Source: a virus. Taken from it: a DNA stretch of 39,744 bases. Location of the stretch: the IMG/VR virus record IMGVR_UViG_3300045944_000197, positions 1 through 39,744 of that record. One strand, written 5' to 3'. Under the pieces are notes generated by a model. The model did no database searches and was not told the DNA's origin. It saw only the letters and a program-made list of their open reading frames with translations. The position numbers were made by a program, and so were the translations under genes. Positions 22,392 through 31,415 of the stretch are shown here, one piece after another. Position 1 is the first letter of the stretch. Each line of letters opens with the position of its first letter.

Positions 22392-23770
22392 ATCGATGCT
22401 GCGCCAACTTCACCAAACAGTCTGATCCGAGAAATGTGGAACTTGTCCTTTGCGATTAGAGTTACCCTAACTTTGTTTGCCTCTGCCAGCACGAAGTTCT
22501 GGATATCCGCGTCAGTCATCTCCAGCGCAGTCCAGATCTCCCTGTTGAAATCTTGCATCTCCACCTGAATGTCAACGTTGTCAATCTCGCCATTCAGGTA
22601 AACGTGATCCACAAACTTATCGAATCCAACCTCTCCACAGTCCATCAGCTTCGTTTGCATCTTGGACTCAAATGCCACTCCATCCCAGGTTGCCACGTCG
22701 CGGGTGAGCTTGCACAGCGCCATGTTGACTGCCACAAGTGGAGTGTCGAACACATCCCGCTCAATGGCTGCGTCCGCGCGGAGATTGCCCATACCGAACT
22801 GTTCTCTGTCCAGCTTCCAGTACAAGGCGGCCCAGGTGCCATCTTTGCAGGGGAACCTGAACTCGATCGAGTTGGTGAACTCGTTGTGGAAGACTGTCAC
22901 GAAGTGCCACTTGGTCGTGTCCAACACCTTCTTCAACCAGATGCGGAACCTGTCGTCACCCAGGAGCTGATAGCTGTAACCGTCTGTCTTGAACGCGCCC
23001 TGTGGACCCAATCCGTAGTTCAGCCTGTTGACTTCACACACTGCCTTCGGACCGAAGATCCCGACGCCGTGAATAGTCGTGGTGAAGCTGAAGATGAATG
23101 GCGGGCCAACATAGGTGCAGATCGTGATCGACTCCTGCCCGTAAATCAAAACGGAGTCGCCAAGACCGCAGCCGCCCTTGATCGCGCCTGGAATATCCCG
23201 GATCGTGAAGTCTCCGGCAGTGTTGCTGGGGGTGATGACCCAGTCCTCGAGATTGTCGTCGCTGCACCACTTTACCCAGGTGGGGCCATCGGAGGTGTTG
23301 AGGGCGAGCAGGTAAGGACTGCGACGAATAAACTGAAGGCACCGAGTAAAGTTAATATTGCCAGCAATGTCAACAAAACCAGTTCCGGATCCTTTGCGTA
23401 TCTTCGGCTTATCCTTGTTATTAGTAGCAACTGTCCAATCTCCCCATGTTTCGAGGAGCGGAGTTCCGGTTGCATCTGCGAACGTTGCAGTTGTGATTGG
23501 TACAATTGCAGTCCCGTCATACTTCCAGGTCGCTGTCGCTCCAGCGATGACCGCGATATTACCTTCTGTGCTCGAGGTTTGCTGTACAATGTGTTGAATT
23601 GTCTGCGATACCGTGTCAATTCTTTGCGCCCCCAAAGGCCGCCCGATCCCCTGGGCCTCCAGGACAGTATTGTCCAGTGCCGTCCAGACAACAGTCTCCT
23701 CATTCATCGAGTCCGGCAACACGCCAGATCCGATGATCTCACCAGGAGTTATGTCCATCAACGGCCTCAT
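22388..23770 (-). CDS. Tail nozzle / DNA stabilization protein candidate (P22 gp10-like)
   Basis: A 460-residue beta-rich protein with repeated blade-like strands, including LLALNTSDGPTWVKWCSDDN, SVLIYGQESITICTYVGPP, GPKAVCEVNRLNYGLGPQGA and FKTDGYSYQLLGD. The pattern of a probable propeller (DGxxxxFKTDGY) and a C-terminal beta domain fits the tail tube nozzle proteins of podoviruses. It starts in an ATGA overlap with the fibre gene. Assigned from layout and position, moderate certainty. Confidence 0.6.
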   Translation of the reverse strand: MRPLMDITPGEIIGSGVLPDSMNEETVVWTALDNTVLEAQGIGRPLGAQRIDTVSQTIQHIVQQTSSTEGNIAVIAGATATWKYDGTAIVPITTATFADATGTPLLETWGDWTVATNNKDKPKIRKGSGTGFVDIAGNINFTRCLQFIRRSPYLLALNTSDGPTWVKWCSDDNLEDWVITPSNTAGDFTIRDIPGAIKGGCGLGDSVLIYGQESITICTYVGPPFIFSFTTTIHGVGIFGPKAVCEVNRLNYGLGPQGAFKTDGYSYQLLGDDRFRIWLKKVLDTTKWHFVTVFHNEFTNSIEFRFPCKDGTWAALYWKLDREQFGMGNLRADAAIERDVFDTPLVAVNMALCKLTRDVATWDGVAFESKMQTKLMDCGEVGFDKFVDHVYLNGEIDNVDIQVEMQDFNREIWTALEMTDADIQNFVLAEANKVRVTLIAKDKFHISRIRLFGEVGAASI

Positions 23771-25974
23771 GCGGCCCTCACGATCTTAAAGACTGCCATT
23801 GTAGGCTGGACGTTCGCGTGAGACTGCCCAGAACCCTTGCTTCCAGTGTTGCCCGACACGTCGTGGTTATGGCCACCAGCAAACTCCGACAGAACAACCT
23901 TGTTCCCTTCGGACGCTCCTCCTTCTGCACCAGGACCAGCAGCGGTCAGCGCCTTTGTTCCATACGGAGCGTACTGTGCCCCCGTATTCGAGGCGATCGT
24001 GCCGTGCTGGTGATTGGCCTCCGTGTCCGTCACCAGTGTACCAGCGTCGTGGAAGTGCGCGGGTAGCTGGCCTTCTGTCAGTGTCACAGCCTGCAGACCA
24101 CCAGCAGTACCGGGCGTGGTATAGCCTGTCAACCTTCCAGAGCCATCGTCCACACCAGCAGCGACTCGACCACGCAAGTCAGGAAGCCTGAATTGGGCCG
24201 ATGTCTCACCGCCCGTGTTGAACCTCGTGCCCATCACAGCATACAGCTTGGGATATGTCGCCCTGACTTGGACCGAGCCATCGCACTTGAGCCAGCCTGT
24301 CGGAATAGCAGTACCCAGATAATCCAGAACTGTACCAACAGGACAGATCCAAGGACTCGTTGGAGTCACAACATCTACATCATACTCGATGCCAAGATTT
24401 TCTCTGGCTTCGGCTGGAGTAATCCCACCAGTACCACCCTTCGCAATCGGCACGACAGGCAGTCGATCGGGATGGACTGTGCCAGACTTGATATTGTCTG
24501 CATTCTGGTACGGGAACTGCGTTATATACCAGTAGCCCTCATCCGCTACTTGGGCATAGAGGGTGCTCAGATCAGCGGCCGACAGAAGGCTGATATCGAT
24601 GTTGATCGAGCGATTGTCACCGTCCGTCAGCAGCGCTTGTGCAGCGGCCAGGTTAGCCACCGAAATCAGTGGATCGTCGAACCGATACAGCTCTGCGTTT
24701 CCACGGCTGGTCAGCGGCCCCACTCCACGCGGGTAGGCCTGCAAAACCAGCTCGCGAATAGAGACTGTCGGATCCAGATCCAGCGGACCATTGTAGTGTC
24801 CCGGATACACGAACCCAGCTGCTCTGATACCGATCTCCGCTGCTAGGCGCGTACCAGTGAACAGCTTGACGAGGATCTGCTCCTGTGTCTGGGCTTTGAA
24901 ATTGGCCGTCGAACTGAGATAGATCCGGTTCCCGTCCTTCTCCGCCAGGTTGATCGACGGTCCAAGGACTGCGCCCGACTCAATGTCCTCGATCAGGATC
25001 ACGACTGAGACCTGGTAGCCATACTTTTGAATGGCCCAGACTTTATTCCAGTCAGCCTCGCTACGGATCAGAAGGAAGGTACCGATGTAGCTGGTGCGCT
25101 CCTCTGCCACGTCCACAAAGTTCAGATCGAATGTGAACACTCCCGTTGCCGAGTCATTGACGGTCAGCGAGATTCGATCAGGGACGTTAGTGGCAGGATC
25201 GCCACCCTTCGTGCCCGTCCGGTAGCTGAGATAGATGTGCGACCAGGTGTTCAAGATCCAGCTGCTCGACGGCACCGTCCACTCGACATAGTTGGCTGGC
25301 AGCGCATTATTGTACGCGCGAACCTTGAACGTTCCGTACTTGCTCAGATCTGAAGTTCTGACAGCGATGCCAACATCTGGAGGAATGACCGGGGGCTCGA
25401 TCGTCGCCGTAGTGACGAGAGCCGCACCGAGTCCGTTCGTCGCAAACCTTTTGGCTGTACCCTGCCAACGCAGATCGTTGCTGATGTCAGTACCGCCCGA
25501 GTACAGTCCACCACCAACACGCTGCCTGACATTCTCATAATATTCAGTCGTGGCGTTGATGCGAATGATAGCATCGCCCATGTCGTCGAGCGTTTCCTCG
25601 ACTGTCCCAGATTGACCGAAATTCCCGCCCTCATACGCCACTTGATCAGCGGTCGTCGGGACAGAACCTATCCCTTGGAGCATCCCAGCCGTGAACGCAG
25701 CGAGGACTCGCGTTCCTGCCGGCCACTCAACTGCAACCGTGTCTTCCTGCCCGCGCAACACTTCGAAAGTCGTGCCTGTCCGTGCAGTCGCATAGACGAT
25801 TTCGTAGTTCCCATATTCCTGATCGCCGACTAATGTCAAGCTGAGCTGTTTCGCTGGATCGAACTTCGACGCGTTGTCCAGATCCTCATTCAGAACAACC
25901 AACTGTGTATCACCAAAGTCCAGCGGGATCGCCAGAGTCATGATGACATTATTCAGGTACTGGAAGAGTGGCAT
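23767..25974 (-). CDS. Tail fibre protein with C-terminal collar domain
   Basis: A 735-residue protein from the ATG at 25974, overlapping the previous stop (ATGA); a GTG lies one codon upstream. The N-terminus (PLDFGDTQLVVLNEDLD, then TTFEVLRGQEDTVAVEWPAGTR) is an attachment domain seen in fibre and baseplate-type proteins. The centre is beta-rich. The C-terminus is a tail-collar domain (GTAIPTGWLKCDGSVQ, then FNTGGETSAQFRLPDLRGRV), followed by an Ala/His-rich end (HFHDAGTL, HQHGTI, GHNHDVSG) that ends VQPTMAVFKIVRAA. Probably the main fibre or spike. It lies upstream of the nozzle gene, next to the adaptor. Confidence 0.85.
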   Translation of the reverse strand: MPLFQYLNNVIMTLAIPLDFGDTQLVVLNEDLDNASKFDPAKQLSLTLVGDQEYGNYEIVYATARTGTTFEVLRGQEDTVAVEWPAGTRVLAAFTAGMLQGIGSVPTTADQVAYEGGNFGQSGTVEETLDDMGDAIIRINATTEYYENVRQRVGGGLYSGGTDISNDLRWQGTAKRFATNGLGAALVTTATIEPPVIPPDVGIAVRTSDLSKYGTFKVRAYNNALPANYVEWTVPSSSWILNTWSHIYLSYRTGTKGGDPATNVPDRISLTVNDSATGVFTFDLNFVDVAEERTSYIGTFLLIRSEADWNKVWAIQKYGYQVSVVILIEDIESGAVLGPSINLAEKDGNRIYLSSTANFKAQTQEQILVKLFTGTRLAAEIGIRAAGFVYPGHYNGPLDLDPTVSIRELVLQAYPRGVGPLTSRGNAELYRFDDPLISVANLAAAQALLTDGDNRSINIDISLLSAADLSTLYAQVADEGYWYITQFPYQNADNIKSGTVHPDRLPVVPIAKGGTGGITPAEARENLGIEYDVDVVTPTSPWICPVGTVLDYLGTAIPTGWLKCDGSVQVRATYPKLYAVMGTRFNTGGETSAQFRLPDLRGRVAAGVDDGSGRLTGYTTPGTAGGLQAVTLTEGQLPAHFHDAGTLVTDTEANHQHGTIASNTGAQYAPYGTKALTAAGPGAEGGASEGNKVVLSEFAGGHNHDVSGNTGSKGSGQSHANVQPTMAVFKIVRAA

Positions 25975-26159
25975 CACGGCCTCACTACGAATATTCTAAT
26001 CCAGCGCCCGGTTTGTATCAGCCCCGGAACCGCGAAGGCTAGTGGCACCACATGGAAGTGTGGGTACACCTTTTCAGTCCTCTGATCACGCTTCACTCCG
26101 TCATACCACCTCTTATCAGGTGGCTCGTTGACTAGTCCTACTTTGCTCGGGTGAGTCAC
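25974..26159 (-). CDS. Small hypothetical protein between adaptor and fibre genes
   Basis: A 61-residue basic protein starting MTHPSKVGLVNEPPDKRW, with a hydrophobic patch (VVPLAFAVPGLIQ). Both ends overlap neighbours by four bases (ATGA), which makes it convincing despite its length. No motif, signal peptide or family is recognised. Confidence 0.65.
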   Translation of the reverse strand: MTHPSKVGLVNEPPDKRWYDGVKRDQRTEKVYPHFHVVPLAFAVPGLIQTGRWIRIFVVRP

Positions 26160-26836
26160 CGATAAATCCCCGTGTACTCCATGTGATCGTCGCGCGCTTC
26201 GCCATACTCCGCATCTTGGTCAGCATTCATGACAGTCTTCAGCGCGTCCTCGCGAAGTGGTAGGTACATATCGCGCAGCCTGGTGTCCTTGATGCTGGAT
26301 GCAATGCGTAGCATAGTCTGGTAAAGCAGAAGATCCGACGCCACATCGAGGAGGTAGTGCCTGAAATCTGCCTTGGTCTGCTGCCAATCCGAGTACTTGT
26401 AAACCATTCCCTGCAATTCTAGATCGCCAGGCCCATTCCACGAATGGTTGAACCTGATGAACCGGACCCCGACCTGGGACCAGGTAGCTGGACTGAATGG
26501 CGGACCATTGATAGCCGGACCTTCTGGAGTCGGAATGACCTCATCCGTAGGTCCACCCACGAACTCTTCTTCACGCGGGTTTCTATAGTCCAGATACGCC
26601 CACTTTCCAGCGCGTGCGTAGCGTATCCATCTCCAGTTGCGGAAATTCCACTGCATGTCAACTTGTTGCTCGCCGGGGTGTAGTACGACCTTGACTATTT
26701 CCTCCATCCACTTCATAGGAGCGTTCCGTTCCAACAAGTTAACGGACTGCTTCACATACGCAGGGATGTAGGCGTCAAGGGAAGTTCCCCGACGAACTTC
26801 ATAGGAGACCAGCCGATGGAAATCCTCAAGTTTCAT
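26156..26836 (-). CDS. Head-tail adaptor/connector protein (P22 gp4-like)
   Basis: A 226-residue protein directly after the capsid gene. The N-terminus (MKLEDFHRLVSYEVRRGTSLDAYIPAYVKQSV) is a helical start typical of phage adaptors that dock onto the portal. A beta part with Trp-rich strands (QWNFRNWRWIRYAR) follows, then a helical end. A strong ribosome site (TAGGAG, spacing 6) and the preceding stem-loop copy B mark its start. The gene order capsid, adaptor, fibre, nozzle agrees. Confidence 0.6.
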   Translation of the reverse strand: MKLEDFHRLVSYEVRRGTSLDAYIPAYVKQSVNLLERNAPMKWMEEIVKVVLHPGEQQVDMQWNFRNWRWIRYARAGKWAYLDYRNPREEEFVGGPTDEVIPTPEGPAINGPPFSPATWSQVGVRFIRFNHSWNGPGDLELQGMVYKYSDWQQTKADFRHYLLDVASDLLLYQTMLRIASSIKDTRLRDMYLPLREDALKTVMNADQDAEYGEARDDHMEYTGIYR

Positions 26837-26853
26837 GTCAGGCTCCTACGCTT

Positions 26854-26890
26854 GAAGTCCCATCATTGAACACTCTCACAATGGGACTTC
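26854..26890. repeat. Stem-loop repeat, copy B, just after the capsid gene
   Basis: GAAGTCCCAT (26854-26863) pairs perfectly with ATGGGACTTC (26881-26890); TTG/CAA adds three pairs after a two-base bulge, around a 10-base loop. It starts 8 bases beyond the capsid stop codon in the - transcript. It has no T-run on the - strand, so it is more likely an mRNA-processing or stability element than a plain terminator. Closely similar to copies at 14755-14788 and 38435-38468. Confidence 0.8.
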
Positions 26891-26897
26891 TTCGCGA

Positions 26898-28160
26898 TCA
26901 GGCTGCGTCCTTAATGCCGTTGACCATGTTCTTCCAGACATGGCAAGTCACAGCGTGCTCGATCTCGACGCCGCACTCGGCCAAGTAGCCGGACTGCATT
27001 CCGTCGAGGCCGTTGGGCTGCAAGTTGGACTGATAGTCCAGGTCCGAGTCGGTGAGATACCGATACCGGATCTTGTCCATATCCAGAATGACTGACCAGT
27101 TGTTCATAGCCGTGAAGGCCGTCCCAGCGGTCGTTCCACCGACGTTCTGAGTGAACAGCGGATGGTCCTTGAACACCAGTTCCCCGAAAGGCGTAATGAG
27201 ACGAGTCACGCGCATTCCGTACTCTTTCTCATTGACGAAGATCTGGTAGCTGGTGTTCTTCCGCACGCACTGCTGAATGGCGAGCAGGGCACCGTTGCCG
27301 CAGAACGCCATCTTCTGGTAGGAACCCCAGCGGAACAGCTTCTCGAGCTGGATCTCCAGGGTGTTCATATCCATCCCAGTCCCAGCGAAGGAATAGATAT
27401 TCCCAGGCGCGGCTGTCTGGATCTGCCAGATAATTCCTCCGCTGGTCCGCTGGGGCTTGCCATTGTAAGTCTGCAGCGACCGAGTGCCGAGGAAGAACGC
27501 CCGCTCCATGTCCACAGAGATATACTCCAGACATTCGCGGCGGGCTTCCTTAACAGCATCACCAGTACGGAGCCGGGTCTTAGACGCCGTGCGAGTGATC
27601 TCGAGAGTCCGACGAAAGATCTGCGTATAGTTGTAGATCTCTTCCGGATCGAAGTTCACGCCGGTAGGCGCCATCGAGCCTTCTTCGAACGACGAGCCGA
27701 TAATCAGCACATACGGGTTGATGCCCGCAGCAGCTGGATCAGCGGCAAGCGCCGAAGTACCGCCGAACCCACGAATGACTGCCAAGGCAGCCGGGTCAGT
27801 CGGATCGGCCGTAACCAGCATGATTTCGCCCGTTTGCTCCACATAAAGCAGAGTGTTTTCATAGGCGATGATGCTGGGCTTGTAGGTCGGGTCCACAGCC
27901 AGGGTGGCCGCCGAATTGGCTGCAGCAGCGGTGAGGGCCGCTCCGAGCTTCAGTCGACGATCATCCAAGGTCTTGGTAAACCAGTGGAAGTGTGGGTCGT
28001 CAGTCGTCGCCGATTTCATCAGACTCGTCAGAGCCGTGAGTGGCGCTTTCGCCGCTTCCGCGCTGTTGGGATACAGCATAAGCAGGGTCTCGCGCCAATT
28101 CTGAGGGCGTTCGCCGTTGGTCGTAAAACCACTGGTGTCCCTCAAGCCGATGATTGCCAT
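26898..28160 (-). CDS. Major capsid protein (DUF5309 / SU10-type, HK97 fold)
   Basis: A 420-residue protein. The N-terminus (GLRDTSGFTTNGERPQNW) and the central segment (NFDPEEIYNYTQIFRRTLEITRTAS, ECLEYISVDMERAFFLG) match the DUF5309 family, the capsid proteins of SU10-like and related podoviruses. Start has GGAG with spacing 7. No protease gene or delta domain is evident, so maturation likely uses the separate scaffold protein. A stem-loop follows its stop codon. Long + strand open frames opposite this gene are codon-bias artefacts. Confidence 0.9.
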   Translation of the reverse strand: MAIIGLRDTSGFTTNGERPQNWRETLLMLYPNSAEAAKAPLTALTSLMKSATTDDPHFHWFTKTLDDRRLKLGAALTAAAANSAATLAVDPTYKPSIIAYENTLLYVEQTGEIMLVTADPTDPAALAVIRGFGGTSALAADPAAAGINPYVLIIGSSFEEGSMAPTGVNFDPEEIYNYTQIFRRTLEITRTASKTRLRTGDAVKEARRECLEYISVDMERAFFLGTRSLQTYNGKPQRTSGGIIWQIQTAAPGNIYSFAGTGMDMNTLEIQLEKLFRWGSYQKMAFCGNGALLAIQQCVRKNTSYQIFVNEKEYGMRVTRLITPFGELVFKDHPLFTQNVGGTTAGTAFTAMNNWSVILDMDKIRYRYLTDSDLDYQSNLQPNGLDGMQSGYLAECGVEIEHAVTCHVWKNMVNGIKDAA

Positions 28161-28208
28161 TTCCTTTCTCCTATTGCTCTAAGAACGCCGGCATGGCCCA
28201 GCTTTCAT

Positions 28209-29141
28209 TCATGCCATTCCAATGGCTGCCATGAATGGGTTGTCAGGATTCCCTGACTCCCGCGCTCCCCCGCCCGTCTGGAAGGACCGACGAGGTTGCC
28301 TCTGGGCCGACGCGCGACCCAATACTCGCATTGCCTGATCCCCGACATACTCAATAAACTCATCGGAGTTCGGGTCGAACTGCTGACCAGTCTGTTGGTA
28401 CACATTGGCGATATTCGTCGCCAAACTATAGACGGTCTGCATTCCAACTGGATCGCCGAGTTCAGGCCAACGACCATAGAACTTGGTCTTCAGCGCGTTC
28501 CTTGCGACTGCCAGTTCAGTCTGCTCCGATCCCATTCTCGGGATCAGGTGCATCATCTCGGCCACACGAGTATGCATGTCCGCCATGAGGCCGTTGTAAA
28601 TCGTGTTCACGAGCACCGACATTCCCGTCGCAGCGATGTTCCGATCCTCAGAGAAGATCGCCTCCACCAACTGCTGGGGCAACTCGACTTTCTGCTCGGC
28701 CCACGGCTTGGAGTAGTCATATCCAGTCCGTGGGCCGGCAGAGGCCGGTTGTGTCGGAGATCCCCCAGGTTGCATAGCAGGCGGCGCGGCAGGACTCGGC
28801 GACACCGTAAACCCAGGTACATCTTTCAACCGGCTCATCAGCTCAGCAACTGAATTCGCTCCAGGTTGCTGTCCAGGCTGAGCCGCCGGAGCGCCGCCCG
28901 GCTGGTTGCCTGAGGGGGCAGGTTGAACTGCCGGTGCCGGCTCTCCCTTCACACGCTGTACGCGCGTGGCATCAGCCGTAAACCTACCTCCCTGCCCACG
29001 GACAGGTTTCGATTCCGGCTGGCCACCAGCTGGTTGCGCCGGGGGCTGTCCACCGGACTCATTGCTCCCGCTTTCCATAGCTTCGAACGGATCGAAGTTT
29101 AGGGCGTCAACAATGTCTTCACTCATTCCCTTGATCGCCAC
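28209..29141 (-). CDS. Scaffold protein
   Basis: A 310-residue protein immediately upstream of the capsid gene. The GTG at 29141 is chosen because GAGGAG lies eight bases upstream; an ATG at 29126 follows AAGGGA with no spacing. Residues 25-150 are Pro/Gly/Gln/Ala-rich and probably disordered, and a helical C-terminal half follows (QQLVEAIFSEDRNI, AEMMHLIPRM, VYQQTGQQFDP). Low complexity, acidic/helical balance and position before the capsid gene are typical of phage scaffolds. Its end overlaps no gene. Confidence 0.75.
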   Translation of the reverse strand: MAIKGMSEDIVDALNFDPFEAMESGSNESGGQPPAQPAGGQPESKPVRGQGGRFTADATRVQRVKGEPAPAVQPAPSGNQPGGAPAAQPGQQPGANSVAELMSRLKDVPGFTVSPSPAAPPAMQPGGSPTQPASAGPRTGYDYSKPWAEQKVELPQQLVEAIFSEDRNIAATGMSVLVNTIYNGLMADMHTRVAEMMHLIPRMGSEQTELAVARNALKTKFYGRWPELGDPVGMQTVYSLATNIANVYQQTGQQFDPNSDEFIEYVGDQAMRVLGRASAQRQPRRSFQTGGGARESGNPDNPFMAAIGMA

Positions 29142-29400
29142 GGATAATCTCCTCTACTTGTTCGAGTAACACTTCCAAAATCTGTCTCTTGGCTTTCCAT
29201 TCCGTCATCTGCATTAGCGCGTTTGGATCTGCCATTGACGCGCTAAGGATTTGACCTTCTAGCCCTTCCAGGGTTGTTACCATCTGTTGAACTAGCCAGT
29301 TCAGTGTTCCGTTGTATTTCAGGTCATTAGCTGCTTGTTGTCTCTCCGGAGGTGGTATCTGTTCCTCCGGTATTTTCAGACTCTCTCGAAATGACATCAT
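29119..29400 (-). CDS. Small helical protein between portal and scaffold
   Basis: A 93-residue acidic protein from the ATG at 29400; a GTG at 29406 (overlapping the portal stop) and an ATG at 29397 are alternatives. A GGGGTG-like ribosome site sits in the portal stop region. Helical heptad-like sequence (LEGLEGQILSA, KAKRQILEVLLEQVEEIIRG) suggests an accessory coiled coil. Overlaps the scaffold start by 23 bases. Family not recognised. Confidence 0.65.
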   Translation of the reverse strand: MMSFRESLKIPEEQIPPPERQQAANDLKYNGTLNWLVQQMVTTLEGLEGQILSASMADPNALMQMTEWKAKRQILEVLLEQVEEIIRGDQGNE

Positions 29401-29402
29401 TT

Positions 29403-31415
29403 TCACCCCGCAAAGTTAGGTATTCCACGACCTCCATTCGGATCGCCGCCAAAGAGCGGCACAACATTGCCAGCCTGTGCTTGCATAGCCATCTGCTGCG
29501 GATCAGGACCCATTCCAGGTACAGGCCCCTGCATTCCCGCGCCTTGTGGCTGAAGCTGGAACTTCTTGATATTCCGCGCACCTGACAGCTCGCAAACAAA
29601 CTCGAAAATGTGGTTAATGTCATACATCTGCATCAGCATCGGGTTGCTGCTCACCAGCTGGAAGATCTCCTTCCAGACGTCCAGCAGCGCGATCTTGTCC
29701 AAAGGCAAAGTACCGTCCGTCACCGGAAAGTTGAAATCCCCGACGATCGACTCCGGCGTGATCTCCATCATCGATTGCATCCCGTCCGGCCCGACCACGT
29801 TCATCAGGTACGGTTCGGTCATCAGCTGCTGCATGTTGATGCAAATCTGCTCCGCCTCGTCCACCATCGCCTGCGAGCTGATCACCCTCGCCTGCGCCAC
29901 CAATCTCGAGGCTCCACTCTCGATCGAGGTTCTCACCTCCGTCGCAGTCTTCCTCCCGCCAGTCTGTAGTTGACCGCGAACATTGTCGTTCACTGCGGAG
30001 ATCATATCTCCAATTCTCTGGAGGACGTTGATGTCCGATATGTGCTGTTGCGTCGCATCGTACATCTGCAACTGTTGGATCACACTCTTGATATCCCGCC
30101 CAATAGCAGATGGCTTGAGCTTGATGAGGCGTCCAGGCCGCCCATCCTTGAAACTCGTCATGTCGATCGCGTTCGGATCGAGGACGAAACTGTTGTTGAT
30201 TATACCGCGGATATTGTGGATGTGAGAGTTTAGCAACCATGACATACCACTCTGAACAGGCTCGAGCATCTCCACCATCGACATGCCGCCAGGCGTGTAG
30301 CCCATCGAGTAGGGCTCAGCCACTGCGACTGGATGGAAGCCGTGATCCAGATCCAGAGGCTCCGCCTGGATAATCTGGTTTTTGTTGGCAATCGTGAACA
30401 GCCACTTCTCGGGAGCGTCACTGTCCCCAATGCCAAGCTTGCTCGGCACAATAGTGATCGAACCCTGGTCGAGCTGCACGTAGTCCTCGAGCTGAGTCTC
30501 GTTCCGACTCACATCGAAGATCGACTGGCCACCAGAAGAGCCCATATTCCGATTGGAGTGGGGTACATCGCCCTCTCCAAACGTGTTCTGTGGGCGAGGC
30601 CGCTTGCCGATCGAGTCCAGGTACTTGATCAGACCCTTCTGTTCCTGCTCTTCCAGGATATGCTTCCCGCTGAAGTCGCGCCAGAACACAAATTCGCCTT
30701 TCCGGCTCACTTCAGTCGGGGTAACGCGTGGATCTGGGAAGAACATGAACGGATCTATGTTCGTTACGCCAGTTCCCTCAAAAACAGTCCTCTGCTCCCG
30801 TGTTTTCGTCCTCGGCTGGCTGAAATCAGGCATCATCCCCATCGGACCTGGCCGCATCGCAGCTTTTTGGACCGTGGTGAACCTTTCTTCCACCGTCCAC
30901 AGGTTTCTGAAGATCGAAAGGTTGTAAATCTGCCCATCCAGCAAGAATTGGAAGATTTTCAGCACCATCCGCACATGGTCTGTGTTCCGCTTCATCGCAA
31001 GTTCAACATATTCCTGCTTCTGAAGCGAATCAGCCTTGATCGCGTTGACTCGGAAGATCGGATCAGCCCCAGCAAACACCTGAAGATGATACGTCACGAT
31101 CGCCATGATCGTGCTGTAGCTGTAAGGGATCACCAAACTGGTGATTTCGGGCATAGACTTGTTCTGCCGCACCTCTTTCAGGATCTTTTCATGCTCCGAC
31201 AGGCTAATATAGGCCTGGAATTGGATCTCATTCAGCCGCCAGCGAGCATAACGGCGAGACATAGCACGCTCAGAGGCCGAAAGACGCTCAAGCAGGTACT
31301 TTTTCACAATAGAGTGCCGCTCGGTGCCAGGCCCCAACAGGTCAATAGGAGCCTTACCCTTGTCAGACTCTCTATACTTGACCTTCGGGTCCGCTTGTTG
31401 GCCAAAGTCGATCAC
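29403..31415 (-). CDS. Portal protein
   Basis: A 670-residue protein from a GTG start three bases after the terminase stop (ribosome site AGAGGTG). It has the helical portal layout: an N-terminal wing with long helices (YARWRLNEIQFQAYISLSEHEK), the phrase PYSYSTIMAIVTYHLQVFAGADP, a beta section, then a C-terminal clip/crown region (INVLQRIGDMISAVNDNVRG) and an unstructured Gly/Met-rich tail. It forms the dodecameric ring through which DNA passes. It lies between the large terminase and the scaffold genes, the usual place. Confidence 0.85.
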   Translation of the reverse strand: MIDFGQQADPKVKYRESDKGKAPIDLLGPGTERHSIVKKYLLERLSASERAMSRRYARWRLNEIQFQAYISLSEHEKILKEVRQNKSMPEITSLVIPYSYSTIMAIVTYHLQVFAGADPIFRVNAIKADSLQKQEYVELAMKRNTDHVRMVLKIFQFLLDGQIYNLSIFRNLWTVEERFTTVQKAAMRPGPMGMMPDFSQPRTKTREQRTVFEGTGVTNIDPFMFFPDPRVTPTEVSRKGEFVFWRDFSGKHILEEQEQKGLIKYLDSIGKRPRPQNTFGEGDVPHSNRNMGSSGGQSIFDVSRNETQLEDYVQLDQGSITIVPSKLGIGDSDAPEKWLFTIANKNQIIQAEPLDLDHGFHPVAVAEPYSMGYTPGGMSMVEMLEPVQSGMSWLLNSHIHNIRGIINNSFVLDPNAIDMTSFKDGRPGRLIKLKPSAIGRDIKSVIQQLQMYDATQQHISDINVLQRIGDMISAVNDNVRGQLQTGGRKTATEVRTSIESGASRLVAQARVISSQAMVDEAEQICINMQQLMTEPYLMNVVGPDGMQSMMEITPESIVGDFNFPVTDGTLPLDKIALLDVWKEIFQLVSSNPMLMQMYDINHIFEFVCELSGARNIKKFQLQPQGAGMQGPVPGMGPDPQQMAMQAQAGNVVPLFGGDPNGGRGIPNFAG

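Noticed and set aside
22553-23821. Long + strand open frame (422 residues) opposite the nozzle gene
   Set aside because: Antisense shadow with no ribosome site, low-quality composition and no neighbours on that strand.
27162-28256. Long + strand open frame (364 residues) opposite the capsid gene
   Set aside because: It is antisense to a well-identified capsid gene; product is Arg/Leu/His-rich with no motif. Codon bias of the - strand gene keeps the opposite frame open.
29620-30240. 206-residue - strand frame inside the portal gene
   Set aside because: Out-of-frame shadow of the portal, not coupled to any start, with random-looking sequence.
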